Source of the DNA: Lachnospiraceae bacterium
GTDB taxonomy: Bacteria > Bacillota > Clostridia > Lachnospirales > Lachnospiraceae
Length of the DNA: 34,927 nucleotides
Reading direction: 5' to 3'
Assembly: GCA_030524665.1 (NCBI GenBank)
Contig: JAUNGL010000018.1
Span: forward strand, 1 to 34,927
The notes beneath the pieces are model-generated. The model saw nothing but the letters and a program-made list of their open reading frames with translations. It was not told where the DNA came from and did not search any database. Position numbers and translations under genes: made by a program. Below, piece by piece: positions 7,806-15,392 of the stretch (its first letter is position 1; each line of letters begins with the position of its first letter).

Positions 7806-8150
7806 CTGTTTTATTGAACCGGACACCTCCTCCAGCATTTCATCTGTGATCTGCAGGATCGCCGCGATCTGCTCCCGGTTCACATGATCATAATGAATTC
7901 CCACCTGTACAACTGCAGGTACATGAGAAAGCGCTGCAATCTGACCGCTCCATCTTTCACTGACTATCCCTTCTCTGTGCCCCGGAAATTCGATCGTATC
8001 GGTTGTTCCTTCCGGTCTGGTCACGCTGACAGCACCTATATGCGGCAGGTCGCCCCCCGTCAGGAGCACGCTGATCCCCTGTTCCGTTATCAGCAGCTTT
8101 GCTGTAATTTCCCGTTGAAACAGTCGGCATTTTATTTCATATTCTTTCAT
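7797..8150 (-). CDS. lpdD: LpdD-like accessory protein of gallate decarboxylase (prenylated-flavin chaperone family)
   Basis: The 117-residue protein resembles the small D subunit found with UbiD-type hydroxyarylate decarboxylases, including the segments LLTGGDLPHIGAVSV and FPGHREG. In gallate and hydroxybenzoate decarboxylase operons this subunit is not catalytic but helps obtain active, cofactor-loaded enzyme. It is the last gene of the lpdC-tannase-lpdB-lpdD operon and overlaps the 3' end of lpdB by 14 bases, so translation is probably coupled. The start at 8150 is chosen from that overlap; a longer frame to 8201 would extend the overlap and has no better ribosome site. Its stop codon region holds the -35 box of the next gene. 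Family call is from motif memory and context. Confidence 0.75.
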   Translation of the reverse strand: MKEYEIKCRLFQREITAKLLITEQGISVLLTGGDLPHIGAVSVTRPEGTTDTIEFPGHREGIVSERWSGQIAALSHVPAVVQVGIHYDHVNREQIAAILQITDEMLEEVSGSIKQLY

Positions 8151-8733
8151 CGTCCCTGTATACTCCTGCTTCCATACCATTCCATCGCCGGAAGCCTTCA
8201 CCTTCTATTCCAAACTGATCCAGTATTTTGCCGACGATATGCCCGGTACAGTCCTCTACGCTCTGTGGTCTCTGATAATACGACAGCATCGGTGGCAGTA
8301 TGACCGCCCCCAGCTTACTTGCCTCATACATATTTCTCAGATGAATCGTGCCGAATGGACATTCGCGTGTAACCATAACCAGCTTTCTCCGCTCCTTCAG
8401 TGTCACGTCTGCCGCCCGGAGCAGCAGGTTCTCACTGTAGCCGCTGACGACACCCGCCAGTGTTTTCATACTGCACGGCACGATCACCATTCCCATTGTC
8501 CGGTAGCTTCCACTCGCCGGTCTCTCTCCGATTTTTTCATTCTGATATACATGATCTGCCAGAGCACAGAATTCTGCCACCGTAAACTCTGTTTCCTGAA
8601 GCAGTGTCAGCTTTGCACTCTCTGTCATGATCAGTTCTGTCTCGATTTCCGGACAATGCTGTAATTGACGAAGCAGTTCTACAGTAAGCGGCGCCCCGGA
8701 CGCACCGCTCATTCCAACAATTAATTTTTTCAT
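8137..8733 (-). CDS. lpdB: UbiX/Pad1-type flavin prenyltransferase (LpdB)
   Basis: The 198-residue protein begins MKKLIVGMSGASGAP, the flavin-binding start of UbiX-type enzymes. It also has the MGMVIVPCSMKTLAGVVSG and PFGTIHLRNM segments and ends near QSVEDCTGHIVGKILD. UbiX prenylates FMN with dimethylallyl phosphate to make prFMN, the cofactor of UbiD-type decarboxylases, so it serves LpdC in the same operon. Its ATG overlaps the TGA of the tannase gene as ATGA, a sign of translational coupling. Seven extra in-frame upstream residues would lie within the tannase frame and are not needed. The symbol lpdB is used because of the lpdC/lpdD context; ubiX would be equally proper. Confidence 0.92.
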   Translation of the reverse strand: MKKLIVGMSGASGAPLTVELLRQLQHCPEIETELIMTESAKLTLLQETEFTVAEFCALADHVYQNEKIGERPASGSYRTMGMVIVPCSMKTLAGVVSGYSENLLLRAADVTLKERRKLVMVTRECPFGTIHLRNMYEASKLGAVILPPMLSYYQRPQSVEDCTGHIVGKILDQFGIEGEGFRRWNGMEAGVYRDDERI

Positions 8734-10277
8734 TGGCAGATTTCCTTCACCCATGCGGTCACCTCACCAGGATAGTCAGCACGTCCATGCGGCTCATCCC
8801 ATACAATCTCATAATCCACATCTGTCTTTCCGGTCTGCTTTAAGGCGAGTGCAAGTGTCATGGTGATGGTTGCCGACGTATCCGCATCTCTGGAACCGAC
8901 ACGGATACGGAAATGCGGTGCCATGTCGGCCTCCTCCTCTGTGCCGATATAGTTCATCGGATTAAGCAGATACTTTCTTCGGTCAAGCTCCTCATCACCG
9001 GTCATTTTCTGATATTCGGGCAGATATTTTGCCGTCTCTTCCGGGAACTGCACCGCCAGTTCCTCCAGAATCCGAATCAAATCACTGTTAAAATGAACCC
9101 GGTCATTTTCCGGTGTTCCAAATTCCTGATTTTCCGCCTGAATCAGATTCAGGTCATCAAAAGCCGGACACAGCTTGAGCCTTCTCAGATAATTCTCCTG
9201 CATAGCTTCGATTCCGGCAATCTTCGCCTTTTGACCATCCCAGGAAAGCCAGCTGCTCTTGTCCAGCCCCGGTATTTCCGTCATACACTTTTTCCACGGA
9301 TGGAACTTCTGCTCCACATAAGTTCCATTTATGTAATCAGAGGCGCTGCATGCAAGCGGCAGTTCTCCCCGTTCCAGCTTTCCGAGAAATTTAGCCGCGG
9401 ACGCTTCCAGCTTCCGCAGCAAATATTCGGATCCGCTTCCGGTATGCCCTTCTCCGATCTCCACAGCTTCTCCCGTTTCGGGGTGTACCAGCTTCAGCCC
9501 GTTCAAATAAGAGATATACGCCCTTCCCAGACCGCCGGACAATGCCTGACAAAACGGTGTCAAATCTCCCTCCGGGAATCCTACAAACAGCATCCCGTCA
9601 TAATGTGTCTTCCCCTGAAACATCCACTCATAAGCCATATCTGCATGTTCCAGATCAATGATCGGGCAGTAGCACTGAGCCGCGAAAATATCATCCGTCT
9701 CAGTCATGACAGCTCCAATCGCAGCAAGCTCCACCTCATAATTCCGGCTGTTCCCGGTCGTCCCAAGCAAGGTGCTCATTGCGCCGCCTGCACTGATGCC
9801 GACTGAAACAATCCGGTCCATATTTCCCGGAATCACACCGCGGTGATGCTTCAGAAAACGGATTCCCGCCTTCAGATCCACCAGGGATGCCGGCGATTTG
9901 CCGCAGCGCTTCTGTTTTTCATCCACAGAACTTCTTCCCCTGCATCCACAGGACACATAGACGAATCCTGCCTGCAGAAAATCCTTCGCAGCGCTGCGGG
10001 GATCCTCGATCCCAAAAGGCTCCGCTTCCATATATCCTGCAAGCCCGTTCTCAAAAATGACCGGAACGCTTGATGCATCGAATCCATTCAGACCTCCATC
10101 CCCACGAACTGTCCCGTCCTCATTCAGATAAACATCCGGGACGAAGATATTCATACACTGCTGTGACGGAACGGACGGCCGTTCACAGTAAAGAACCCGT
10201 TCCAGCAAATAGCAGTGATATTCCTCCAGATAGTTCCATTCAGGGATATGATGATTCAATTTCCTTATTTCAGACAT
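8730..10277 (-). CDS. tanB: Bacterial tannase (tannin acylhydrolase, TanB-like), intracellular
   Basis: The 515-residue alpha/beta hydrolase resembles Lactobacillus-type tannase, which cleaves galloyl and protocatechuoyl esters to release gallate. The nucleophile motif is SVGISAGGAMSTLLG with Ser162, almost the position (163) of the L. plantarum enzyme. The late DADTS (464-468) and EPHGRADYP (His497) segments fit the catalytic Asp and His, about 32 residues apart as expected. There is no signal peptide, so galloyl esters must enter the cell. The ATG at 10277 has GGAGG 7 bases upstream; longer in-frame starts to 10364 lack this. It follows lpdC by 148 bases with no terminator between and overlaps lpdB by 4 bases. 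A feruloyl or other hydroxycinnamoyl esterase is the main alternative, but the gallate decarboxylase neighbours favour tannase. Confidence 0.85.
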   Translation of the reverse strand: MSEIRKLNHHIPEWNYLEEYHCYLLERVLYCERPSVPSQQCMNIFVPDVYLNEDGTVRGDGGLNGFDASSVPVIFENGLAGYMEAEPFGIEDPRSAAKDFLQAGFVYVSCGCRGRSSVDEKQKRCGKSPASLVDLKAGIRFLKHHRGVIPGNMDRIVSVGISAGGAMSTLLGTTGNSRNYEVELAAIGAVMTETDDIFAAQCYCPIIDLEHADMAYEWMFQGKTHYDGMLFVGFPEGDLTPFCQALSGGLGRAYISYLNGLKLVHPETGEAVEIGEGHTGSGSEYLLRKLEASAAKFLGKLERGELPLACSASDYINGTYVEQKFHPWKKCMTEIPGLDKSSWLSWDGQKAKIAGIEAMQENYLRRLKLCPAFDDLNLIQAENQEFGTPENDRVHFNSDLIRILEELAVQFPEETAKYLPEYQKMTGDEELDRRKYLLNPMNYIGTEEEADMAPHFRIRVGSRDADTSATITMTLALALKQTGKTDVDYEIVWDEPHGRADYPGEVTAWVKEICQ

Positions 10278-10425
10278 TTGTTTTCCTCCAATTTCTTCCA
10301 TACAATTACCTTTTGGCCCGGACACCATGCCATCATGGAATAACTGCCGTTTTTGCAGATCCAAGCTGTGGCTGATCCGTCACCCCAAATAAACCGCTGT
10401 TCATATATCATACTACCACAATGCT

Positions 10426-11904
10426 TCATTTCTCTGACAGCCACTTTTCGTAATCCACTTCCATAAATCCGGCACGCGCAAAATGCTCTTTCAGATGAAA
10501 CGGCACCGTACAGTCAAAAACCGTCTTGCAGCTGATCCCTACGTCGCAAATCGAAGCGGAATATTCCGGTCTCGCGCTTGGATCGAGCGGATGGCACCGG
10601 ACTCCCGGAATCGTAATGATATCCCTGTCCCCCTGAAATCTGGTATTCATTGCCCACAGGACGTCCCGTGTATCAAAAATATCCACATCCTCGTCTACCA
10701 GAATCACATGCTTCAGTTCAGGGAAAGAAGAAAATGCGAGCAGCGCCGCCTGTCTCTGCTTTCCTTCATCCGTGGGCACTGTCTTCCTGCATTGAAGAAC
10801 CGCCATATACTTCCCGCCGCCCGACGGATGGGCATACACATTCGTCACCTTGCCCGGCAATGCTTTTTCGATCATCTGATAGATACTTGCTTCTGTCGGG
10901 ATTCCCGCCAGATTCACATGCTCCTCCGAAGGGCCGATCACCGTCTGCATAATCGGATGTCTGCGCGTCGTCACCGCTTTTACTTTGATCAGCCAGCATT
11001 CTCCTGACGCACGTCCCTGATAACCCGGAAACTCCGGCATCGCATACCCGGTATGTGAATTCTGATCCTCCACCACTCTGACTCCCGGCACGATTTCCCC
11101 TTCGATCACGTACTCCGCATTGGCAATCGCACATTCCGGAATCGTTACACAGCGGTGCAGCTTTACCGGCTGCCGGCGCAGTGCACCCGCGATTGACAAT
11201 TCATTAAATCCCAGCGGCGTTGTCGGCGGCTCAAAGCAGGAAGTAATCTCAATCGCAGGATCCACACCAATCGAAACAGAAATCGGAAGCGGCCGATTTA
11301 ATTCCGCCGCCCTCTCCGCCATCGCTCCGATATGGCGGCTGCCCGGCTGCAGAAAAATCGACAGCTCGTCCTTTGACTGGATACACATGCGGTGAATTGT
11401 CACATCCGAAAGCCCGGTATCAGGATGTGTCGCATAACACATTCCCATTGTAATATATGGTCCCGCATCATTTGGGGTGTTGGTCGGTGCCGGAATCAGC
11501 CGAAACAGGTTAAAATCGGGCTCATCCGCCAGATGCACAATTTCCTGACACGGCACTTTCTCATCTGTCATAACCGGCATCAGCGGGTTCTGTGCACATT
11601 CACACAACAGCTTCCCCAATTCCTCTTTTCTGCACCCAAGCAGAGTTCCGACCCTCTCCCGGCTCGCCAGAAGGCCGATCACGACAGAAGCATCCGGATG
11701 TCCCTTTACATTCTTAAATGTCATCGCCGGACCGTTCACATGCGTAGGCCGCATGACCGTCCCTCCTGCCCCGACATAACGGTAAACCCCCGACAATTCC
11801 GCTTCCGGATCTACCTCCACCTCCGTCTCAATCAACTGCCCCGGAATACTGCGCAGCACATCCAGCGCTGTACGAAGATCCAAAATATCTGTCCTGTAAT
11901 CCAT
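10426..11904 (-). CDS. lpdC: UbiD-family gallate (hydroxyarylate) decarboxylase, catalytic subunit
   Basis: The 492-residue protein is a UbiD-type reversible decarboxylase, close in length to LpdC gallate decarboxylase (about 490). Visible parts are MRPTHVNGPAMTFKNVKGHPD (51-71), NDAGPYITMGMC (145-156), TIHRM with R172, EYVIEGEIVPGVRVVED (264-280, E270), SHTGYAMPEFPGYQGR (283-298, E291) and HVILVDEDVDIFD. The Arg and Glu residues fit the prFMN-dependent active site of the family. It would turn gallate into pyrogallol and CO2, and perhaps protocatechuate into catechol. The start at 11904 has AGGAGG 6 bases upstream. It is the first gene of the operon, divergent from a LysR gene. The substrate is inferred from the tannase, since UbiD homologues also act on 4-hydroxybenzoate and vanillate. 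Confidence 0.88.
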   Translation of the reverse strand: MDYRTDILDLRTALDVLRSIPGQLIETEVEVDPEAELSGVYRYVGAGGTVMRPTHVNGPAMTFKNVKGHPDASVVIGLLASRERVGTLLGCRKEELGKLLCECAQNPLMPVMTDEKVPCQEIVHLADEPDFNLFRLIPAPTNTPNDAGPYITMGMCYATHPDTGLSDVTIHRMCIQSKDELSIFLQPGSRHIGAMAERAAELNRPLPISVSIGVDPAIEITSCFEPPTTPLGFNELSIAGALRRQPVKLHRCVTIPECAIANAEYVIEGEIVPGVRVVEDQNSHTGYAMPEFPGYQGRASGECWLIKVKAVTTRRHPIMQTVIGPSEEHVNLAGIPTEASIYQMIEKALPGKVTNVYAHPSGGGKYMAVLQCRKTVPTDEGKQRQAALLAFSSFPELKHVILVDEDVDIFDTRDVLWAMNTRFQGDRDIITIPGVRCHPLDPSARPEYSASICDVGISCKTVFDCTVPFHLKEHFARAGFMEVDYEKWLSEK

Positions 11905-11957
11905 AAAATCCCTCCTGCAAAAAATAGTAAATGCCACAACCAACCTTACAAAATATG

Positions 11958-12267
11958 CTGATTAATTCTCTTCGTGTAACAAACGGACGCCCGCCACGGA
12001 CCCGGGACACCCCACGCAAACGCGGGTAACGCTCCGCCAAATTGTTTGCTTAGGGGTGCCCCGGGGCCATGGCGGGCTGCGTTTCAAAAACTGTAAAACA
12101 AAAACTGCAAACTTCAATTCCAACATATTCTTTTCAGTGAAATGTATGTATTCCTAATGCTTAGAAAACACTCCATGAGCTATTGGAACCGTAGCGGCAG
12201 ATACCTCAGGACGGGAGTGGCATCGTATGAAATATTCAATTCTTAAACTAAACCCGAACTTAGCTGA
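11958..12267. repeat. Inverted-repeat element (family A) in the lpdC-lysR control region
   Basis: The left end (11958-11993) and the inverted right end (12267-12245) both resemble TTAATCCTATTCGTGTTTA, also seen at 88-115 and 34649-34670. The right part (12250-12220) matches 34671-34700 nearly base for base, including CATACGATGCC. Inside, a GC-rich palindrome has arms 11982-12014 and 12054-12086, enclosing GCAAAC/GTTTGC (12017-12022, 12045-12050) and GCGG/CCGC. No coding frame with a ribosome site lies in it. The remaining sequence of this 465-base gap holds the lysR promoter. A weak candidate lpdC promoter (TTGTAA, 17 bases, TACTAT at 11952-11924) is also present. Confidence 0.6.
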
Positions 12268-12302
12268 ATCCTCATTTTGAGTTCATTATAGGACAGATGT
12301 CA

Positions 12303-12331
12303 TTGACAAACAATTCGATTTTTCTTATCAT
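12303..12331 (+). promoter_or_regulatory. Promoter of the lysR gene
   Basis: A perfect -35 TTGACA (12303-12308) and -10 TATCAT (12326-12331) are 17 bases apart, about 40 bases before the lysR ATG. Its -35 lies 36 bases beyond the right end of the inverted-repeat element. Confidence 0.7.
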
Positions 12332-12369
12332 TAAGTCGTAAATGGAATTAATCAGAATTGAGGTATGAA

Positions 12370-13302
12370 ATGGATATTAATTATTTTAAGGAATTTACTG
12401 TGTTGGCAGAAACCGGAAATTTCTGGGAGGCTTCGGAGCGTCTTTTTCTGAATCAGTCTACGCTCTCCAAGCATATTAAGGCAATGGAACGTGAGCTTGG
12501 AGTTTCGCTCTTTGCCAGAACGACTCGCAAAGTAGAACTGACTGAATTCGGCCGTGCGCTTCTACCGTATGCCCGTACCATTACGAAAACACAGTTTGAA
12601 TATGCTTCCGTTCTTCTGCAAAAAAAGCAGAGCCAGAAAAACCTGCTCACAATCGGCACGATTCCTTCGATGGCACAGTATCAGATCACCAATCTCTTAC
12701 TGGATTATCGCAAGACATACCCGGAATGTCATGTGAAAATGATCGAAAACGATGCCAGCAATCTGAAAGCTCTGCTGTCCGGTAAGAAATGTGAACTGAT
12801 TTTCCTTCGTGAACCCAAAAGAAATATGGTGGAAGGTGCCGACGCAGATGATACGCTGGTTCGGATTCCCTATGTCAGTGACTATCTGGTGGCGGTTCTG
12901 CCCTGCTCCCATCCTCTCGCGGACTGTTCCGAACTGACATTGCGCGAGCTGCAGCAGGAAAGCTTCTGCTTCCTGAAGGAAAATACCATGATCTACGAGC
13001 TGTGCTGTCTCGCCTGCCAGGAGGCTGGCTTTATCCCGAATATTATTTTTGACAGCCATTCTCTTGAGAGTATTCTGGCGATGGTCGCTCAGGGAAGCTA
13101 CACTGCACTGCTGATGAATCATCATGTTCCTGCTCTGACCCGCACATTCTCGGACGCCCGGCCTCCATTTATCGCTGTGAAGATCGTCCCTGCTGTTTCT
13201 ACACAGATCTCGCTTTGTTATTGCAGAGATCTGCCGCTGTCCTCTGCGGCCAGACATTTTATTGAACTTCTGCAATCATCTGACTGTCTGATGGAACGGT
13301 GA
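12370..13302 (+). CDS. LysR-family regulator, likely controlling the divergent tannin operon
   Basis: The 310-residue protein has the usual LysR plan. It opens with an N-terminal winged helix (MDINYFKEFTVLAETGNFWEASERLFLNQSTLSKHIKAMERELGVSLFARTTRKVELTEFG, residues 1-60). A linker helix and a two-lobed effector domain (about 90-300) follow. LysR proteins usually sit divergent from the genes they control and respond to a pathway compound, here perhaps gallate or a gallate ester. L. plantarum likewise has a LysR-type regulator (TanR) with its tannase genes. The ATG at 12370 is chosen because GAGG (12360-12363) lies 6 bases upstream; a TTG at 12358 is the alternative. No convincing T-N11-A operator could be singled out. 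Role is inferred from position. Confidence 0.88.
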   Translation: MDINYFKEFTVLAETGNFWEASERLFLNQSTLSKHIKAMERELGVSLFARTTRKVELTEFGRALLPYARTITKTQFEYASVLLQKKQSQKNLLTIGTIPSMAQYQITNLLLDYRKTYPECHVKMIENDASNLKALLSGKKCELIFLREPKRNMVEGADADDTLVRIPYVSDYLVAVLPCSHPLADCSELTLRELQQESFCFLKENTMIYELCCLACQEAGFIPNIIFDSHSLESILAMVAQGSYTALLMNHHVPALTRTFSDARPPFIAVKIVPAVSTQISLCYCRDLPLSSAARHFIELLQSSDCLMER

Positions 13303-13393
13303 TCCGTACCTGTCACTTTTCCGGAACCAGATTCGAAACTTGCTATTGTAAAAATGCCGACGAAAAACTTGTGCATTTTGTTCAACTTTACCT

Positions 13394-13422
13394 TTGAAAA
13401 TACAGCATTTTTCATATATAAT
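13394..13422 (+). promoter_or_regulatory. Strong promoter ahead of the 79-residue protein gene
   Basis: TTGAAA (13394-13399) and a perfect TATAAT (13417-13422) are 17 bases apart. The predicted start at about 13429 falls inside the first arm of the hairpin at 13427-13476, so the RNA would begin with that hairpin. Confidence 0.75.
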
Positions 13423-13426
13423 AGAA

Positions 13427-13476
13427 ATACAGCGTGTAGCATAACTGCGTAAATCCAGTTGTGTGACACGCTGTAT
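13427..13476 (+). ncRNA. 5'-terminal leader hairpin with the shared CGTAAATC loop
   Basis: An 11-bp outer stem (ATACAGCGTGT/ACACGCTGTAT) is followed by an internal loop, an inner AACTG/CAGTT stem and the 8-base loop CGTAAATC. The inner part is identical to the leader hairpin upstream of the MATE gene (4804-4844, minus strand). The outer stem differs in both arms in a compensating way. That pattern supports RNA structure rather than chance identity. About 95 bases separate it from the start codon of the downstream gene. Confidence 0.55.
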
Positions 13477-13570
13477 TCTATTTTCGCATATATTTCTGCC
13501 TGGAATCCTCCGCGCAGACATCATGCGGTACGTTATCTGTAATCATTCATATCAATCAGGAGGAAAACAT

Positions 13571-13810
13571 ATGAAACGTGTAAAAGCAGCCTGCATTTGC
13601 CAGACACTTCATTTTTTGCTGAAGGAGGATCTCGGACACGACTATGCTGCCAAACAGGTGCAGGAAGAGGTCGCACATTACAAAAAGACTCTGGAGAGAA
13701 ACCATACAAAATATAAAATCGTCGAAGAATCCGTACAGCCGGATGACTCTATTATCATTCGCATTATCAAGCAGTACAATTCCAGCCCGGTCGGAAATTA
13801 TCTGGACTGA
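13571..13810 (+). CDS. Small conserved-type hypothetical protein, 79 residues
   Basis: I do not assign a function. The protein (MKRVKAACICQTLHFLLKED to NSSPVGNYLD) is soluble and charged. It has a probable helix with EEVAHYKKTLERNHTKYKIV in the middle and a beta-like tail, SIIIRIIKQYN. It has a full set of gene signals: a strong promoter, a structured leader, AGGAGG 7 bases before the ATG at 13571, and an intrinsic terminator right after the stop. The style resembles small uncharacterised proteins common in Clostridia. The first cysteines (C8, C10) form a CxC pair, but no clear metal site is seen. Coding is well supported by these signals. Confidence 0.8.
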   Translation: MKRVKAACICQTLHFLLKEDLGHDYAAKQVQEEVAHYKKTLERNHTKYKIVEESVQPDDSIIIRIIKQYNSSPVGNYLD

Positions 13811-13813
13811 ATC

Positions 13814-13838
13814 AGAGCGGCTTTTATGCCGCTCTTTT
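13814..13838 (+). terminator. Intrinsic terminator of the 79-residue protein gene
   Basis: AGAGCGGC (13814-13821) and GCCGCTCT (13828-13835) form a perfect 8-bp stem with a 6-base loop, followed by TTT. It lies between the convergent ends of this gene and the MATE gene at 13845. Confidence 0.85.
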
Positions 13839-13844
13839 GCTGAA

Positions 13845-15218
13845 TCAACTATGTCCCTGACGTTCCTGCTCTAATCTCCGGAATAACCGCACCAGTACAA
13901 TGACTGCTGCCGCTGCCAGCACCACTTCTGCTGTAAACTGCGCATACGCCAGACCGTACAGTGGAAACAACGCATTCAGAATATACAGAGCCGGAATCTC
14001 CAATATAATCTTTCGCATAATCGCAAAGAACAGCGCATTCTTTCCCATCCCAACGGCCTGGAACACGCCGACTGCGAGGAAGTCCATACACAAAAACGGA
14101 AGTCCAAGACAGAAGCCGCGCAGGAACCGGGTACCGTATGCAACAATCGTATCATTCTCCATAAACATCGAGATCAACGATCCTGCTCCCAGATAATATC
14201 CCAGCGCAGCTGCCGTCATAAAGTTCAGAACCACTCTGGTTGAGAACAGAAGTGTGTCTTTCATCCGCTTATGGTTGCCGCTTGAATAATTATAGCTGAT
14301 CAGCGGCATGATTCCCTGCGAAAGCCCCATGGAAATCTGCATGGGAACCATATTGATTTTCTGTGTAATTCCCATGGCTGCCACCGCCTCCGCACCGAAA
14401 GACGAGGTGAAATTATTCAGAATTGTCATGCCTGTGACATTCAGCAGGTTCTGGATCGAGGCAGGAATTCCCACACCGCAGACACCGAGCACCACAGCTT
14501 TGTCCAGGCAGAATTTCTTCGGATGAATACAGACATATGTATTGTTCCGCTTCACAAACAGCAGGATAAAGAAATACATACACGCAACACAGTTCGAAAG
14601 GAAGGTCGCAAGTCCTGCTCCCTCCGCTCCCATATTCAGGCCCCACGGCAAAATAAAAACCGGGTCAAGCACCATATTCAGCAGACAGCCGCTCATCGTA
14701 CCGATGCTTGCATGCAGTGCCGCCCCTTCGGAACGCACCATATAAGCCATCACAACATTCAGGATCGCAGGTACCGCACCTAAATTGACTGTCCACTTCA
14801 TATAACCGGACGTAGCCCGTATGGTTTCCTTGTTCGCTCCCAAAAGCGCAAGAAGCGGCTGTTTGAAAACAGTACACAGCAGAGAGAAAATCACACCGCA
14901 AAACAGGGCGCAGTAGAATCCGAACGCCGAGCTCCGGTACACAGTCTCGTAATCCTTTTTGCCAAGTGCCCGGCTCATCATACTGGAGCTTCCCACCCCG
15001 AACAGATTATTGACCGCATTGAATGCCAGCAGCACCGGTGCCGCAAGCGTTACGGCCGCATTCTGCACAGAGTCGTTTACCATTCCCACGAAATACGTGT
15101 CTGCCAGATTATAAAGTACCATCACCAGCGAACTCAGAATGGTCGGAATCGCAAGTGCCGCGACTGCTTTGTGTATCGGGATGCGTTCAAACAGCTCTGT
15201 TTTTTTCTCATCCTGCAT
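13845..15218 (-). CDS. MATE-family efflux transporter
   Basis: This 457-residue membrane protein of twelve hydrophobic segments belongs to the MATE family. Its N-terminus (FERIPIHKAVAALAIPTILSSLVMVLYNLADTYFVG) and the MVRSEGAALHASIGTMSGCLLNMVLDPVFI segment place it near the DinF/MepA type. ATG at 15218 is preferred because AAGGAG stands 8 bases upstream; an in-frame extension to 15296 would run through a long palindrome in the leader and is unlikely. The gene follows the meso-DAP dehydrogenase gene by about 175 bases. A 16-bp hairpin (15256-15296) lies in its leader and may control it. Substrate is unknown. Confidence 0.9.
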   Translation of the reverse strand: MQDEKKTELFERIPIHKAVAALAIPTILSSLVMVLYNLADTYFVGMVNDSVQNAAVTLAAPVLLAFNAVNNLFGVGSSSMMSRALGKKDYETVYRSSAFGFYCALFCGVIFSLLCTVFKQPLLALLGANKETIRATSGYMKWTVNLGAVPAILNVVMAYMVRSEGAALHASIGTMSGCLLNMVLDPVFILPWGLNMGAEGAGLATFLSNCVACMYFFILLFVKRNNTYVCIHPKKFCLDKAVVLGVCGVGIPASIQNLLNVTGMTILNNFTSSFGAEAVAAMGITQKINMVPMQISMGLSQGIMPLISYNYSSGNHKRMKDTLLFSTRVVLNFMTAAALGYYLGAGSLISMFMENDTIVAYGTRFLRGFCLGLPFLCMDFLAVGVFQAVGMGKNALFFAIMRKIILEIPALYILNALFPLYGLAYAQFTAEVVLAAAAVIVLVRLFRRLEQERQGHS

Positions 15219-15255
15219 TTTATCACTCCTTCCTCCCGGTATTTCCAGAGAAACT

Positions 15256-15296
15256 TTGCACCACCATAAATCTGATCTGTATTTATGGCGGTGCAA
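15256..15296 (-). promoter_or_regulatory. Long inverted repeat in the leader of the MATE gene
   Basis: Arms TTGCACCACCATAAAT and ATTTATGGCGGTGCAA are 16 bases each, with one mismatch that becomes a G-U pair in the minus-strand RNA, and a 9-base spacer. It lies about 38 bases before the MATE start. It could be a repressor operator, a leader hairpin, or a terminator on the plus strand, where ATTTTCATTTT follows. Confidence 0.5.
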
Positions 15297-15335
15297 TTTT
15301 CATTTTGTTCCTTTTTGAAATTGTTCCGTATCCTG

Positions 15336-15367
15336 CTGCTTGCATGGCATACTGCCGGACAGTAACC
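15336..15367 (-). repeat. Remnant of a family B repeat end
   Basis: Minus-strand GGTTACTGTCCGGCAG, followed by TATGCCATGCAAGCAG, resembles the ends of the cruciform repeats at 7638 and 30677. The 13-mer CTGCTTGCATGGC (15336-15348) differs by one base from CTGCCTGCATGGC at 4687. The rest of the 174-base gap between ddh and the MATE gene holds the long inverted repeat and nothing else clear. Confidence 0.35.
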
Positions 15368-15392
15368 TATGCACAGCTGTTCCTTGCTGCCT

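Noticed and set aside
8913-9806. Open frame of 297 codons on the plus strand opposite the tannase gene
   Set aside because: It lies wholly within the tannase gene, lacks start signals and has no recognisable domain.
11924-11952. TTGTAA-17-TACTAT on the minus strand as the lpdC promoter
   Set aside because: Both boxes match only 4 of 6 consensus bases and the start would fall on the ribosome site, leaving almost no leader. It is mentioned but not listed as a feature.
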